Source of the DNA: Streptomyces misionensis
GTDB lineage: Bacteria; Actinomycetota; Actinomycetes; Streptomycetales; Streptomycetaceae
Direction: 5' to 3'
DNA: 64,000 bases
Assembly: GCF_900104815.1 (NCBI RefSeq)
Contig: NZ_FNTD01000004.1
Span: 3,364,501-3,428,500, forward strand
This document shows, piece by piece, positions 16,718-27,534 of this stretch. Positions within the stretch are counted from its first letter, which is position 1; every line of letters begins with the position of its first letter. The notes below the pieces were generated by a model, which was given only the letters and a program-made list of their open reading frames with translations, did not search any database and was not told the DNA's origin. The position numbers were made by a program, and so were the translations under genes.

Positions 16718-18016
16718 TCAGCCCTGCCAGGTGCGGGTGCGCGGCGGGAGCCCGGAGGCGCCCGACTCGGGGGTGCGGACCGCGAGGACCTGGTTGACGC
16801 CGATGCGGTTGTGTTCGAAGGCGAGCGCGGAGGCGGCCATGTAGAGCCGCCAGACCCGGGCCCGGCCGGGGCTGGTCAGGCGCACGGCGCGGTCCCAGTC
16901 GGCCTCCAGGTTGGCCACCCACTGGCGCAGCGTGCGGGCGTAGTGCTCGCGCAGGGCGTGTACGTCGCGCACCTCGAACCCGGCGCGCTCCAGCTGGGTG
17001 ACCGTGGTGCCGATGGGGGCGAGTTCGCCGTCCGGGAAGACGTAGGCGTCGATGAACTCGTCCACGTTGTAGGCGGATTCGTCGCGCTGCGGGCGGCGGG
17101 CGATCTGGTGGTTGAGCAGCCGGCCGCCGGGCGTGAGCAGGTCGTACAGCCGGCGGGCGTACTCCAGGTAGCGTTCGGCGCCGACGTGCTCGGCCATGCC
17201 GATGGAGGAGATCGCGTCGAAGGGGCCGTCGGTGACGTCCCGGTAGTCCTGGACCCTGATCTCCACCCGGTCGGTCAGTCCCTCGTCGGCGACGCGCTTG
17301 CGGGCGTACGCGGCCTGCTCCTGAGAGAGGGTGACCCCGACGACGCTCACCCCGTGCTCCCGGGCCGCGTGCAGGGCCATGGAGCCCCAGCCGCAGCCGA
17401 CGTCCAGCAGCCGCTGGCCCTCCTTCAGGCCGAGCTTGCGGCAGACCAGTTCGAGCTTGTCGCGCTGGGCGTCCTCCAGGGTGGCGTCCTTCCCGAAGGA
17501 CTCCCAGTAGGCGCAGGAGTACACCATCGAGGGGCCGAGGACCAGCTCGTAGAAGTCGTTGCCAACGTCGTAGTGGTGGCTGATGGCCCGCTTGTCGCTG
17601 CCGCGGGTGTGCAGATGGCGGCGTCTGCGGACCTCCTCGCGCGGCGGCGCGGGCGGGATCGGCGGTCCGGCGAGCTTGACCAGCTCGCGGGCGGCGGCGC
17701 GGGCGGCGGGGTCGCGCACGGCCTGGAGGAGGGTGCGGCCGTCCTCCCCGCGCTCCCAGATCAGCGCGGCCATGCCGTCCAGCGCCGTGTACAGGTCGCC
17801 CTCGATGTCCAGGTCCCCGGCGACCCAGGCGCGGGCCAGGCCCAACTCGCCCGGCTTGAACAGGATGCGGCGCAGGGCGCGCCGGTTGCGCACGACGAGC
17901 GTGGGAGCACCGGGCGGCCCGGCCTGTGATCCGTCCCAGGCCCGCAGCCGTACCGGGAGCGGGGCCCCCAGCATCTGCTCGGCAAGACTGTTCAGCCGCG
18001 ACGCGGCGTCGGCCAT
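16718..18016 (-). CDS. Cyclopropane-fatty-acyl-phospholipid synthase family methyltransferase
   Basis: 432 residues from the ATG at 18016 (GGAGG 8 nt upstream). The N-terminal 130 residues are the extended domain of CFA synthases. The SAM-binding motif is LLDVGCGWGSMALHAA, and SSIGMAEHVGAERY and the C-terminal RMW-like WRLYMAASALAFEHNRIGVNQVL segment match the mycolic/CFA synthase family. It probably modifies unsaturated acyl chains of membrane phospholipids with a one-carbon group. Monocistronic, with a terminator on each side. Confidence 0.88.
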   Translation of the reverse strand: MADAASRLNSLAEQMLGAPLPVRLRAWDGSQAGPPGAPTLVVRNRRALRRILFKPGELGLARAWVAGDLDIEGDLYTALDGMAALIWERGEDGRTLLQAVRDPAARAAARELVKLAGPPIPPAPPREEVRRRRHLHTRGSDKRAISHHYDVGNDFYELVLGPSMVYSCAYWESFGKDATLEDAQRDKLELVCRKLGLKEGQRLLDVGCGWGSMALHAAREHGVSVVGVTLSQEQAAYARKRVADEGLTDRVEIRVQDYRDVTDGPFDAISSIGMAEHVGAERYLEYARRLYDLLTPGGRLLNHQIARRPQRDESAYNVDEFIDAYVFPDGELAPIGTTVTQLERAGFEVRDVHALREHYARTLRQWVANLEADWDRAVRLTSPGRARVWRLYMAASALAFEHNRIGVNQVLAVRTPESGASGLPPRTRTWQG

Positions 18017-18153
18017 GACGCACACCTCCAAGACGACGATCCCGGATGCCGGTTACCACGTAAACACCGTCGGTCGTCTTGCACAGTCCCGCAATGGAGT
18101 TACGAGTGGGCAAAAAGTTGCAGTGGCCACCCAGATGGGCCCCCGGGAACGCC

Positions 18154-18191
18154 GAAAGACCTCCCGCACCACGGATGGCGGGAGGTCTTTC
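18154..18191. terminator. Terminator after ndh
   Basis: GAAAGACCTCCCGC (18154-18167) and GCGGGAGGTCTTTC (18178-18191) form a perfect 14-bp stem with a 10-nt loop downstream of the ndh stop codon. Confidence 0.9.
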
Positions 18192-18215
18192 GAACGGTAC
18201 GGCGAGTGCCTCGGG

Positions 18216-19589
18216 TCAGGAAGCCTTGGCCTCGGTCTTCGCGGCGGCGACCGGCGCGGGCTTGGCGGCCTCGTAGAACTCCTCGCGGGGGTTCTCCATG
18301 GCGCCCAGGGACACGACCTCGCGCTTGAGGAACATGCCGAGCGTCCAGTCGGCGAAGATGCGGATCTTGCGGTTCCAGGTCGGCATGGCCAGACCGTGGT
18401 AGCCGCGGTGCATGTACCAGGCGAGGCGGCCCTTGAGCTTGATCTTCATCTTGCCCATGACGATCATCGCCACGCCCTTGTGCAGGCCGAGACCGGCGAC
18501 CGCACCCTTGTTGGCGTGCTCGTACTCCTTCTGCGGGAAGCCCCGCATGCCGGAGACCACGTTGTCGCCGAGGACCTTGGCCTGGCGCAGCGCGTGCTGG
18601 GCGTTCGGCGGGCACCAGGCGTTCTCGTTGCCCGCCTTGCGGCCGACGAGGTCCGGGACCTGGGCGTTGTCGCCGGCGGCCCAGATGTAGTCCGTGCCCT
18701 GCACCTGGAGGGTGGCGGCGGTGTCCACGTGGCCGCGCGGACCGAGCGGGAGACCGAAGCGGGCGAGGGCCGGGTTCGGCTTGACGCCGGCCGTCCACAC
18801 GATGGTGTTGGAGTCGACCTCCAGGCCGTTCTTCAGCACCACGTGGCCGTCGACGCAGGAGTCCATGGAGGTGGAGAGGTAGATCTCCACGCCACGGCTC
18901 TCCAGGTGCTCCTTGCCGTACTGGCCGAGCTTGGGGCCGACCTCGGGAAGGATCTTGTCGGCGGCGTCGACGAGGATGAACCGCATGTCCTCGCGGGAGA
19001 CGTTGCGGTAGTACTTGGCGGCGTCCCGGGCCATGTCCTCGACCTCGCCGATGGTCTCCGCACCCGCGAAGCCACCGCCGATGAAGACGAAGGTGAGCGC
19101 CTTGCGGCGGATCTCCTCGTCGGTCGTGGAGTCGGCCTTGTCCAGCTGCTCCAGGACGTGGTTGCGCAGGCCGATGGACTCCTCGATGCCCTTCATGCCG
19201 ATGCCCTGCTCGGCGAGGCCGGGGATCGGGAAGGTGCGGGAGACCGCGCCCATGGCGATGACCAGGTAGTCGAACGGCAGCTCGTACGCCTCGCCCACCA
19301 GCGGGGCGATCGTGGCGACCTTGCGGTCCTGGTCGATGGTGGTGACCCGGCCGGTGAGGATCTCCGCCTTCGGGAGCACGCGTCGCAGCGGGACGACGAC
19401 GTGGCGAGGGGAGATGCTGCCGGCGGCGGCTTCGGGGAGGAAGGGCTGGTAGGTCATGTACGACCGGGGGTCGACGACCGTGACGGTCGCCTCGCCGTAG
19501 CGCATCTTCTTGAGGATGCGCCGAGCTGCGTACAGGCCTACGTACCCACCGCCTACTACGAGGATCCTGGGACGCTCCGTGGTGCTCAT
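18216..19589 (-). CDS. ndh: Type II NADH dehydrogenase
   Basis: 457 residues from the ATG at 19589 (MSTTERPRILVVGGGYVGLY). FAD-binding GGGYVGLYAA near the N-terminus, NAD-binding FIFIGGGFAGAETIGE in the middle, and a second FAD motif YIWAAGDNAQVPD identify a non-proton-pumping NADH:quinone oxidoreductase. It is peripheral on the inner face of the membrane, with a C-terminal amphipathic segment. It is likely controlled by Rex: a near-consensus Rex site lies about 320 bp upstream. Confidence 0.92.
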   Translation of the reverse strand: MSTTERPRILVVGGGYVGLYAARRILKKMRYGEATVTVVDPRSYMTYQPFLPEAAAGSISPRHVVVPLRRVLPKAEILTGRVTTIDQDRKVATIAPLVGEAYELPFDYLVIAMGAVSRTFPIPGLAEQGIGMKGIEESIGLRNHVLEQLDKADSTTDEEIRRKALTFVFIGGGFAGAETIGEVEDMARDAAKYYRNVSREDMRFILVDAADKILPEVGPKLGQYGKEHLESRGVEIYLSTSMDSCVDGHVVLKNGLEVDSNTIVWTAGVKPNPALARFGLPLGPRGHVDTAATLQVQGTDYIWAAGDNAQVPDLVGRKAGNENAWCPPNAQHALRQAKVLGDNVVSGMRGFPQKEYEHANKGAVAGLGLHKGVAMIVMGKMKIKLKGRLAWYMHRGYHGLAMPTWNRKIRIFADWTLGMFLKREVVSLGAMENPREEFYEAAKPAPVAAAKTEAKAS

Positions 19590-20032
19590 GGCATCGAGTA
19601 TCCACCCGCCCCAGGGGGGTGGCTCGTGCGCCCCTTCACAAGCTTCTGGAGGGGCTGTGTTAAACTCCGCGACCCGCGTGACGCAGGTCATGCCGACCCG
19701 GGGGAACCGCGCGGCGGTTCGTACCGTTGTCAAGGCCGTGTGAGCTGCCCGTCCGGGTCCGCGAGGTGATCGCGGAGACTCCGCAGCGGCCTCTGGAACA
19801 CCCCCTTCCGGCCATCTTCGCGCGCGTCATCTGAACATGTTCAAACGGGTTTTGACCCCCCGGAAGGGCCAACAGGCCCCCTTCGGACACCGGTCAGGAC
19901 CCATTTCCTTGTGAAGAACTTCACGAAGGTTTCCGCCGGGATGCCGACGAGGGGCCCGCAAGGACCCCTCGAAGCCGCTCAAACGTTATCCGACCTGCTC
20001 AGCCGGATGCTACTCGCCAGTAGCAAAGTGGT
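19590..20032. other. Long intergenic region upstream of ndh
   Basis: About 440 bp between ndh and the ppx stop with no credible gene. It holds the Rex-like site at 19909-19926 and presumably the ndh promoter and a long leader. Confidence 0.5.
19909..19926. promoter_or_regulatory. Candidate Rex operator upstream of ndh
   Basis: TTGTGAAGAACTTCACGA matches the actinobacterial Rex consensus (TTGTGAA, 4 nt, TTCACAA) at all but one conserved position. Rex is an NADH/NAD+-sensing repressor of respiratory genes, and ndh is a fitting target. The distance to the ATG implies a leader of about 300 nt or a second promoter. Confidence 0.7.
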
Positions 20033-20974
20033 CTACGCCACCGACCACGCGATGCCGTCGAGGATGTCGTGCTCCGACACGACGACCTCCTGGGCACCGA
20101 TGCGCTCCATGATCGCCAGGAGGACGAGGGAGCCCGCGCCGATGACGTCGACGCGGCCCGGGTGCATGGACGGGATGGTGGCGCGTTCGGCGTGGGTGGA
20201 GTGCAGGAGGCGGTCGGTGATCTCGCGGACCCGGGCGAGGGAGACGCGGGAGTGGTGGATGCGCGCTGAGTCGTACTCGGGCAGGTCCTGCGCGATCGCC
20301 GAGACGGTGGTGACCGAGCCGGCCAGGCCCACCAGGGTGCGCGCCTCGCGCAGCGGCACCGTCCGCTCCGCGAGGTCCAGGGCGGCCTCGATGTCGGCCC
20401 TTATCGCGGCGATCTGCTCCTCGGTGGGCGGGTCGGAGACCTCGCCGCCGTGCACCAGGTGCCGTTCCGTCATCCGCACACAGCCCACGTCCACCGAGCG
20501 CGCGGCCCGCACACGGTCCTCGCCGACGACGAACTCGGTGGAGCCGCCGCCGATGTCCACCACCAGATAGGGCCGGGCGAGGTCCTCGCGGCCGGTCAGC
20601 TCCTTGGTCGCGCCGGTGAAGGAGAACTCGGCCTCCTGGTCGCCGGTGATGACCTCCGGCTCCACGCCGAGGATGTCCAGCACCCCGCGCACGAACTCGT
20701 CGCGGTTCTCTGCGTCGCGGGAGGCGGAGGTGGCGACGAAGCGCAGCCGCTCGGCGCCGTGCCCCTTGATGATCTCCGCGTAGTCGCGGCAGGCGGCGAA
20801 GGTGCGCTCCAGCGCCTCGGGGGCGAGCCGGCCCGTGCGGTCGACGCCCTGGCCGAGCCGTACGATCGTCATCCGGCGGTCCAGGTCGACCAGTTGGCCG
20901 GTCGCCGGGTCCGCGTCCGCGACCAGCAGCCGGATGGAGTTCGTACCGCAGTCGACGGCGGCGACACGGGTCAC
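20033..20974 (-). CDS. ppx: Ppx/GppA family exopolyphosphatase
   Basis: 313 residues from a GTG that overlaps the stop of the DUF501 gene by GTGA. ASKHA-fold motifs are the phosphate-1 loop DCGTNSIRLLVAD and phosphate-2 loop VVDIGGGSTEFVVG. It hydrolyses polyphosphate or guanosine pentaphosphate. The short form (about 310 residues) is the actinobacterial type. It is the last gene of the eno-divIC-DUF501-ppx group. Confidence 0.9.
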   Translation of the reverse strand: MTRVAAVDCGTNSIRLLVADADPATGQLVDLDRRMTIVRLGQGVDRTGRLAPEALERTFAACRDYAEIIKGHGAERLRFVATSASRDAENRDEFVRGVLDILGVEPEVITGDQEAEFSFTGATKELTGREDLARPYLVVDIGGGSTEFVVGEDRVRAARSVDVGCVRMTERHLVHGGEVSDPPTEEQIAAIRADIEAALDLAERTVPLREARTLVGLAGSVTTVSAIAQDLPEYDSARIHHSRVSLARVREITDRLLHSTHAERATIPSMHPGRVDVIGAGSLVLLAIMERIGAQEVVVSEHDILDGIAWSVA

Positions 20975-21510
20975 TGCGCTTCCCCCTTCGGTTCCTGCTC
21001 GAACGTCACGCACGCGCCCTTTTGCCACCACTCGGGCAGCATCGCGAGCGCCTCGTCGCCGAGCGGGTTGACGCCCGGTCCCGCGGCCAGCGAGTGGGCG
21101 ACCAGGACGTGCAGGCACTTCACCCGGTCCGGCATGCCGCCGGCGCTCGGGAAGTCCCGCAGGACCTCGATCTCGTCCCGGCGCCGGATGTAGTCCTCGT
21201 GCGCGGCCCGGTAGGCGGCGGCCAGCTCCGGGTCGCTCTGGAGGCGCTCGGTCATCTCCTTCATCACGCCGTTCGCCTCCAGCGTGCCGATGGCCGAGGC
21301 GGCCTTGGGGCACGTCAGGTAGTACAGCGTCGGGAAGGGCGTGCCGTCGGGCAGGCGGGGCGCCGTCTCCACGACGTCCGGCTGGCCGCACGGGCAGCGG
21401 TGTGCGATGGCCCGCAGGCCCCGCGGGGGTCGGCCCAGCTGCTGCTTGAACGCCTCGACGTCCGCGTCGGTGGGCTCGGTGCGCGGAGTGGGCGGCGGAG
21501 GGGTATCCAT
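20971..21510 (-). CDS. DUF501 protein
   Basis: A 179-residue protein of the DUF501 family, always found with eno, divIC and ppx in actinobacteria. An N-terminal Pro/Asp segment is followed by a His/Cys set (HRCPCGQPD and YLTCPKA) that could bind a metal. Function is not established. It lies 46 bp after divIC and overlaps ppx, so all are likely co-expressed. Confidence 0.85.
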   Translation of the reverse strand: MDTPPPPTPRTEPTDADVEAFKQQLGRPPRGLRAIAHRCPCGQPDVVETAPRLPDGTPFPTLYYLTCPKAASAIGTLEANGVMKEMTERLQSDPELAAAYRAAHEDYIRRRDEIEVLRDFPSAGGMPDRVKCLHVLVAHSLAAGPGVNPLGDEALAMLPEWWQKGACVTFEQEPKGEAQ

Positions 21511-21556
21511 GACTGCTTTCAGACTGGCTTTCTGTGGGTCACCGGCACGGGGCCGG

Positions 21557-22033
21557 TCACTGGTCGGAGGCGTCGGACTTGTCGACCCCGTCCCAGATGT
21601 TGGTGTACCAGGGCCGGTGGGCGGCCCTCAGGTCGGCGCGGGACTGCCGGGCCGCGCCCGGATCGATGACCACGTACCCGGTCTCGCCGGGCTTCACATA
21701 GTGCAGCCGCTTGCGGATCTGCTGCTCGGCGTAGGCGTCGTCCTGCCAGCGGGCCTTGAGGTCGCGCAGCTGTTCGACGCGTTGGCGGGCCTCGGTCTCC
21801 TGCCGCTGGAGATCGGAGATCTGGGCGCGCTGGGAGACGTACTGCCGCATCGGGTAGGCCAGGGCGACGACCAGCGAGCACAGCACCAGCGCGAGCAGCG
21901 CCGCCCGGCCGGTCAGCCGCGAGCGGCGGGCCTGCCGTTTGGTCTGCGAGCGGTAGACCCGGGCCGCCGTCTGCTCGCCCAGCAGCCGCAGTCTGGTCGT
22001 GGTGGAGAAACGGTCCCGGTCCTTGACGGCCAT
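21557..22033 (-). CDS. divIC: Septum formation initiator DivIC/FtsB family
   Basis: A 158-residue bitopic protein: a basic cytoplasmic N-terminus of about 42 residues, one membrane helix (about 44-64), an extracellular coiled coil (about 68-100), and the DivIC-type C-terminal motif RLHYVKPGETGYVVIDPG. It acts with FtsL and DivIB/FtsQ in the divisome during sporulation septation. It is encoded between eno and DUF501 as in other actinobacteria. Confidence 0.9.
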   Translation of the reverse strand: MAVKDRDRFSTTTRLRLLGEQTAARVYRSQTKRQARRSRLTGRAALLALVLCSLVVALAYPMRQYVSQRAQISDLQRQETEARQRVEQLRDLKARWQDDAYAEQQIRKRLHYVKPGETGYVVIDPGAARQSRADLRAAHRPWYTNIWDGVDKSDASDQ

Positions 22034-22158
22034 GTCGGCTCTCCGCCTCCCCTTTCACACGTGCGTACGTCCCCGGACACGGTACGGGACCGGGTACGGG
22101 GACGTACGTACGACTGGCCAAGTCCCGGCCCGGAGCGGGTCGGGACCGGCCGGGTGGC

Positions 22159-23487
<1,329 letters not shown>

Positions 23488-23649
23488 TTACGGCTGTGCC
23501 TTGCGACTAGAGCCTAACCGTCCAGGGGTCGTCGGCCACCGACCGACCGTCCCGTGGACGGGAGGGACATGCAGACGGTACCCATTGTTCACCCGCGGAA
23601 CAAAGGGGCTCCCGGATGAGACCCGGCTGAAGAGTGGGGAAACGAATGA

Positions 23650-23691
23650 CCCCGCCCCGGCGCGTACGGGGGAGAACGCGCCGGGGCGGGG
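23650..23691 (-). terminator. Terminator after rpfA
   Basis: CCCCGCCCCGGCGCG (23650-23664) and CGCGCCGGGGCGGGG (23677-23691) form a perfect 15-bp stem with a 12-nt loop, 66 bp beyond the rpfA stop. The rest of 23440-23757 holds the eno promoter region and no gene. Confidence 0.85.
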
Positions 23692-23757
23692 AGCCCGTGG
23701 GGACGGGGGCGGGCCTTGGGGGCGGGTCCGCCGGGCGGGGCCGTCAGCCGCCGGGGG

Positions 23758-24510
<753 letters not shown>

Positions 24511-24516
24511 TCACCG

Positions 24517-24709
24517 ACGCCTGCGAGGTGAGCTGTCGGGTTCGGGCCGGTTGAGTTGCCCGGCCACCCCTCCCGTGGGAGGCGTGGCTTCACCCCAAGC
24601 CGGTCCGGCATCAACTGCCGGGCCCGGCACTTACCTTGGGTCCCCCGCTCCTGCCTGCGGCGCTTGACGCGACGACTGTTCCCGGGCAACCGCTGGCAGG
24701 ATTAGGCGT
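24517..24709 (-). ncRNA. c-di-AMP riboswitch (ydaO/yuaA type)
   Basis: The 5' leader of rpfA, read on the reverse strand, has the hallmark blocks of ydaO RNAs: CGCCTAATCCTGCC near the 5' end, GGGGGACCCA, TTGGGGTGAAG, then CCCGACAGCTCACCTCG and AGGCG pairing back to the initial CGCCT. It lies directly before the AGGGGATC ribosome binding region. In this class c-di-AMP generally switches expression off. The remainder of the gap (24710-24855) has no feature I can name. Confidence 0.9.
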
Positions 24710-24855
24710 TGCGGCCGCCGGGGCTCGTGGTGACGAGCGGTCCCGACCGTAGCCACGTGATCCGCGGAATTTCAAAGACGATCAGGGCTTCTGAGACTCA
24801 TCCCACACTTTCGCCAAACCGGACATTTGACGATCAAGTGGGGTGTCAACTCGCC

Positions 24856-25932
24856 CTAGCCGGCGTCCGTTTCGTCACCGACTTTCAGGGTCTGACCGGC
24901 GGTGATGTGATTCGGGTCGGCGCCCACGACCTTCTTGTTCACGGCGTAGAGCGCGTGCCATCCGCCGTGCACGTCAAGGGAGTCGGCGATGGCGCTCAGC
25001 GAGTCGCCCTCGCGGACGGTGTACGTGCCCGGTTCGCGGGACGCGTGCCGCCCGGAGTCGGAGCCGTCCTGTCCGGTCGCCGTGCCTTCGTCCGCGGTGC
25101 CGCCGCGGTGCCGTCCGCCGCCGAGGGCTCCGGTGTCGACCAGGTTCCAAGAGCCGACGTCCTGGCGGGAATTGTCCGGGTCGCCGGCGGTCGGGGCGGG
25201 CGTGACCGTGCCTGCGGGCGCCGAGGGGGCGGTGGGGTCCTGGGCGGGGCCGCCGCCGGTCTCGTCGGCGCCGCCGGAGCCGTGGGAGGCGCCCGGGTGC
25301 GGGGCCGCGTGCTTGCCGGTGTGCTTGCCGGTGCCCGAGCCGGAGGACGGGGCGGTGGACGGGTCGGTGGAGGAGGCGCTGCCGGTGCCGTCGTGGGTGC
25401 CGCCGCCGGAACCCTTCCCGGTTCCGCTCGGGGTGGTGTCCTGGCCGCCGCTCTGGGTGCCGGAGGGGGTCGACGCGTCGGGCAGGCCGGAGGGGTCGGT
25501 CGTGCCGTCGTCCTGGCCCTTGCCGCCGACGCCCGGATCGACGTCCACCGAGCCGGAGTTGGGGGTCAGCCCGGACAGCAGGGCGCAGGTGGCCCAGGGC
25601 AGCGTGCCCTTGTCGGCGAGGATCTTCTCGGCCACGGCGATCTGCTGCGAGCGGCTGGCCTGGTCGGCGCTGGAGGCGTACTGGGTGCCGCCGTAGTGGA
25701 TCCAGTCGTCCTGGGATATCTGGAGGCCGCCGTAGTAGCCGTTGCCGGTGTCGGCGCTCCAGGAGCCGCCGCTCTCGCAACCGGCCACCTTGTCCCAGGT
25801 GGTGCCGTCGGCCGCGTGGGCGCTCGCGGCGCCGAGCAGCGGGATGGCGATGGCGGAGCCGGTCACGCCGGCCGCGACGAGGAGGGCCGGAGCCTGACGG
25901 GGGCGGCGGTGACGACCGTTCCCGGAGATCAT
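24856..25932 (-). CDS. Second Rpf-type transglycosylase with LysM
   Basis: 358 residues from the ATG at 25932. It has a signal peptide (about 1-40, ASAHA-AD) and an Rpf domain (about 42-122; WDKVAGCESGGSWSADTGNG with the catalytic Glu, and GGLQISQDDWIHYGG). A long Gly/Ser/Thr/Pro linker (about 125-300) leads to a C-terminal LysM domain (YTVREGDSLSAIAD). It is a secreted peptidoglycan-cleaving enzyme, paralogous to RpfA but with a much longer linker and without the ydaO riboswitch. S. coelicolor also has two neighbouring rpf genes after eno. Confidence 0.9.
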   Translation of the reverse strand: MISGNGRHRRPRQAPALLVAAGVTGSAIAIPLLGAASAHAADGTTWDKVAGCESGGSWSADTGNGYYGGLQISQDDWIHYGGTQYASSADQASRSQQIAVAEKILADKGTLPWATCALLSGLTPNSGSVDVDPGVGGKGQDDGTTDPSGLPDASTPSGTQSGGQDTTPSGTGKGSGGGTHDGTGSASSTDPSTAPSSGSGTGKHTGKHAAPHPGASHGSGGADETGGGPAQDPTAPSAPAGTVTPAPTAGDPDNSRQDVGSWNLVDTGALGGGRHRGGTADEGTATGQDGSDSGRHASREPGTYTVREGDSLSAIADSLDVHGGWHALYAVNKKVVGADPNHITAGQTLKVGDETDAG

Positions 25933-26141
25933 GCGGAAGCCTTTCGTGCGACTGCGGGGGCCGGCGCGGCGGGTGGTGCCGGTCCGCCACGCTGAGGGGT
26001 GAACGTAGCCGCACTCGATCACTTGTCACAAGTTCATGCCGCGCGGATCACGCGAAGATCACAGCGTGGAAGGTTTGCCCTCCGCTCCGTCACACATCCT
26101 TCCACCAGCGCGGAACGGGTCACTCCGTTTCCTGGTCCGAA

Positions 26142-27428
26142 CTACCGGTCGCCCGGCGGGGTGAACTCCACGGGCAGGGTGCGCAGACCGCGCATGATGA
26201 GCCCGCCGCGCCAGCGCAGCTCGGCCGGGTCGGCGGCCAGCCGCAGGTCGGGCAGCCGGGTGAAGAGGGTGGCCAGCGCGCTCTGGCCCTCCAGGCGGGC
26301 GAGCGGGGCGCCGAGGCAGTAGTGGATGCCGTGGCCGTAGCCGAGGTGCTGGTTGTCCCGGCGGCCGAGGTCCAGTACGTCCGGGTCGGCGAACCGCTCC
26401 GGGTCCCGGTCGGCGGCGGCCAGGACGACGAGCACCGGGTCGCCGGGCTCGATCCGCTGCCCGCCGATGGTGAGCGGTTCGGTGGCGAACCGCCAGGTGG
26501 CCAGCTCCACCGGGCCGTCGTAGCGCAGCAGTTCCTCCACCCCGGTGGCCAGCAGCTCGTCATCGCCGCGGGCGAGGGCGTCCTGGAGGCGGTCGCGCTG
26601 ATCGGGGTGGGTGAGCAGGGCGTAGGTGCCGTTGCCGATGAGATTGACGGTGGTCTCGAAACCGGCGAAGAGAAGGATGAAGGCCATCGCCGCGACCTCG
26701 TTCTCGGTGAGGTGCTCACCGTGGTCGGAGGCGCGGATGAGGGCGGAGATCAGGTCCTCGCCGGGCGCGGGCTCGGCGGGCAGCGCCTCGCGCTTCTTGT
26801 GGATCAGCTCGGCGAGGTAGCCGCGCATCTTCTTCACCGACCGCGCCACCCCGCCCCGCGGCCCGCCGCCGTGCCGGATCATCATGCCCGCCCAGTCCCG
26901 GAAGTCGTCCTGGTCCTCGCGCGGGACGCCGAGCAGGTCGCAGATGGCGTAGATGGGGAGCGGGAAGGCGAACTCGTGGATGAGGTCGGCGCTGCCGGCT
27001 TGCGCGAACCGGTCGATGAGCCGGTCGGTCAGCTCCTGCACCCGGGGGGCGAACTCGGCGACGCGGCGGGGCGTGAACGCCTTGCTGACCAGCCGGCGCA
27101 GCCGGGTGTGGTCCGGCGGGTCGATGTTCAGCAGGTGCGTCATCAGCTCGGCCTTGCGCTCGCCCGGGATGCCGGTCTTGCCCTTGGCGTGCTCGGGCTC
27201 GTCGTGATGGGCCGGGTTCTTGCTCAGCCGCTGGTCCGCCAGCGCCTGCCGGGCGTCCGCGTACCGGGTGACCAGCCAGGCCTCGACCCCGCTGGGCAGC
27301 CGCGTCCGGCGCACCGGCGCGTGCTCGCGCAGCCAGGCGTACGCGGGGTAGGGGTCGGCGGCGAACTCCCAGGTGAAGAGCTCGGGGGCGGCGGGAACGG
27401 TGTCGTCGGGGCGAAGCTGGTCGGTCAC
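26142..27428 (-). CDS. Cytochrome P450 (CYP107-like)
   Basis: A 428-residue soluble bacterial P450. I-helix motif FAGFETT, K-helix ExxR in EELLRYDGP, and haem loop GYGHGIHYCLGAPLAR with the thiolate Cys near residue 371 are intact. It hydroxylates or oxidises an unknown substrate using a separate ferredoxin; none is encoded nearby. The position next to the rpf pair recalls the S. coelicolor CYP107U1 locus, linked to sporulation; this is recall and needs checking. Confidence 0.9.
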   Translation of the reverse strand: MTDQLRPDDTVPAAPELFTWEFAADPYPAYAWLREHAPVRRTRLPSGVEAWLVTRYADARQALADQRLSKNPAHHDEPEHAKGKTGIPGERKAELMTHLLNIDPPDHTRLRRLVSKAFTPRRVAEFAPRVQELTDRLIDRFAQAGSADLIHEFAFPLPIYAICDLLGVPREDQDDFRDWAGMMIRHGGGPRGGVARSVKKMRGYLAELIHKKREALPAEPAPGEDLISALIRASDHGEHLTENEVAAMAFILLFAGFETTVNLIGNGTYALLTHPDQRDRLQDALARGDDELLATGVEELLRYDGPVELATWRFATEPLTIGGQRIEPGDPVLVVLAAADRDPERFADPDVLDLGRRDNQHLGYGHGIHYCLGAPLARLEGQSALATLFTRLPDLRLAADPAELRWRGGLIMRGLRTLPVEFTPPGDR

Positions 27429-27534
27429 TCCTCGACGGTATCCGGCCCGCCCGGGCGGCGTGCCACCGCCGGCCCGGGGCCCCGCCTCCGCCGGTGTCCG
27501 CGCTTGGCGGGAGCGGCCGGCCCGGCCGGAGCGC

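Noticed and set aside
19660..19890. A 76-codon frame upstream of ndh
   Set aside because: No ribosome binding site or protein-like composition; the region is better explained as leader and regulatory DNA.
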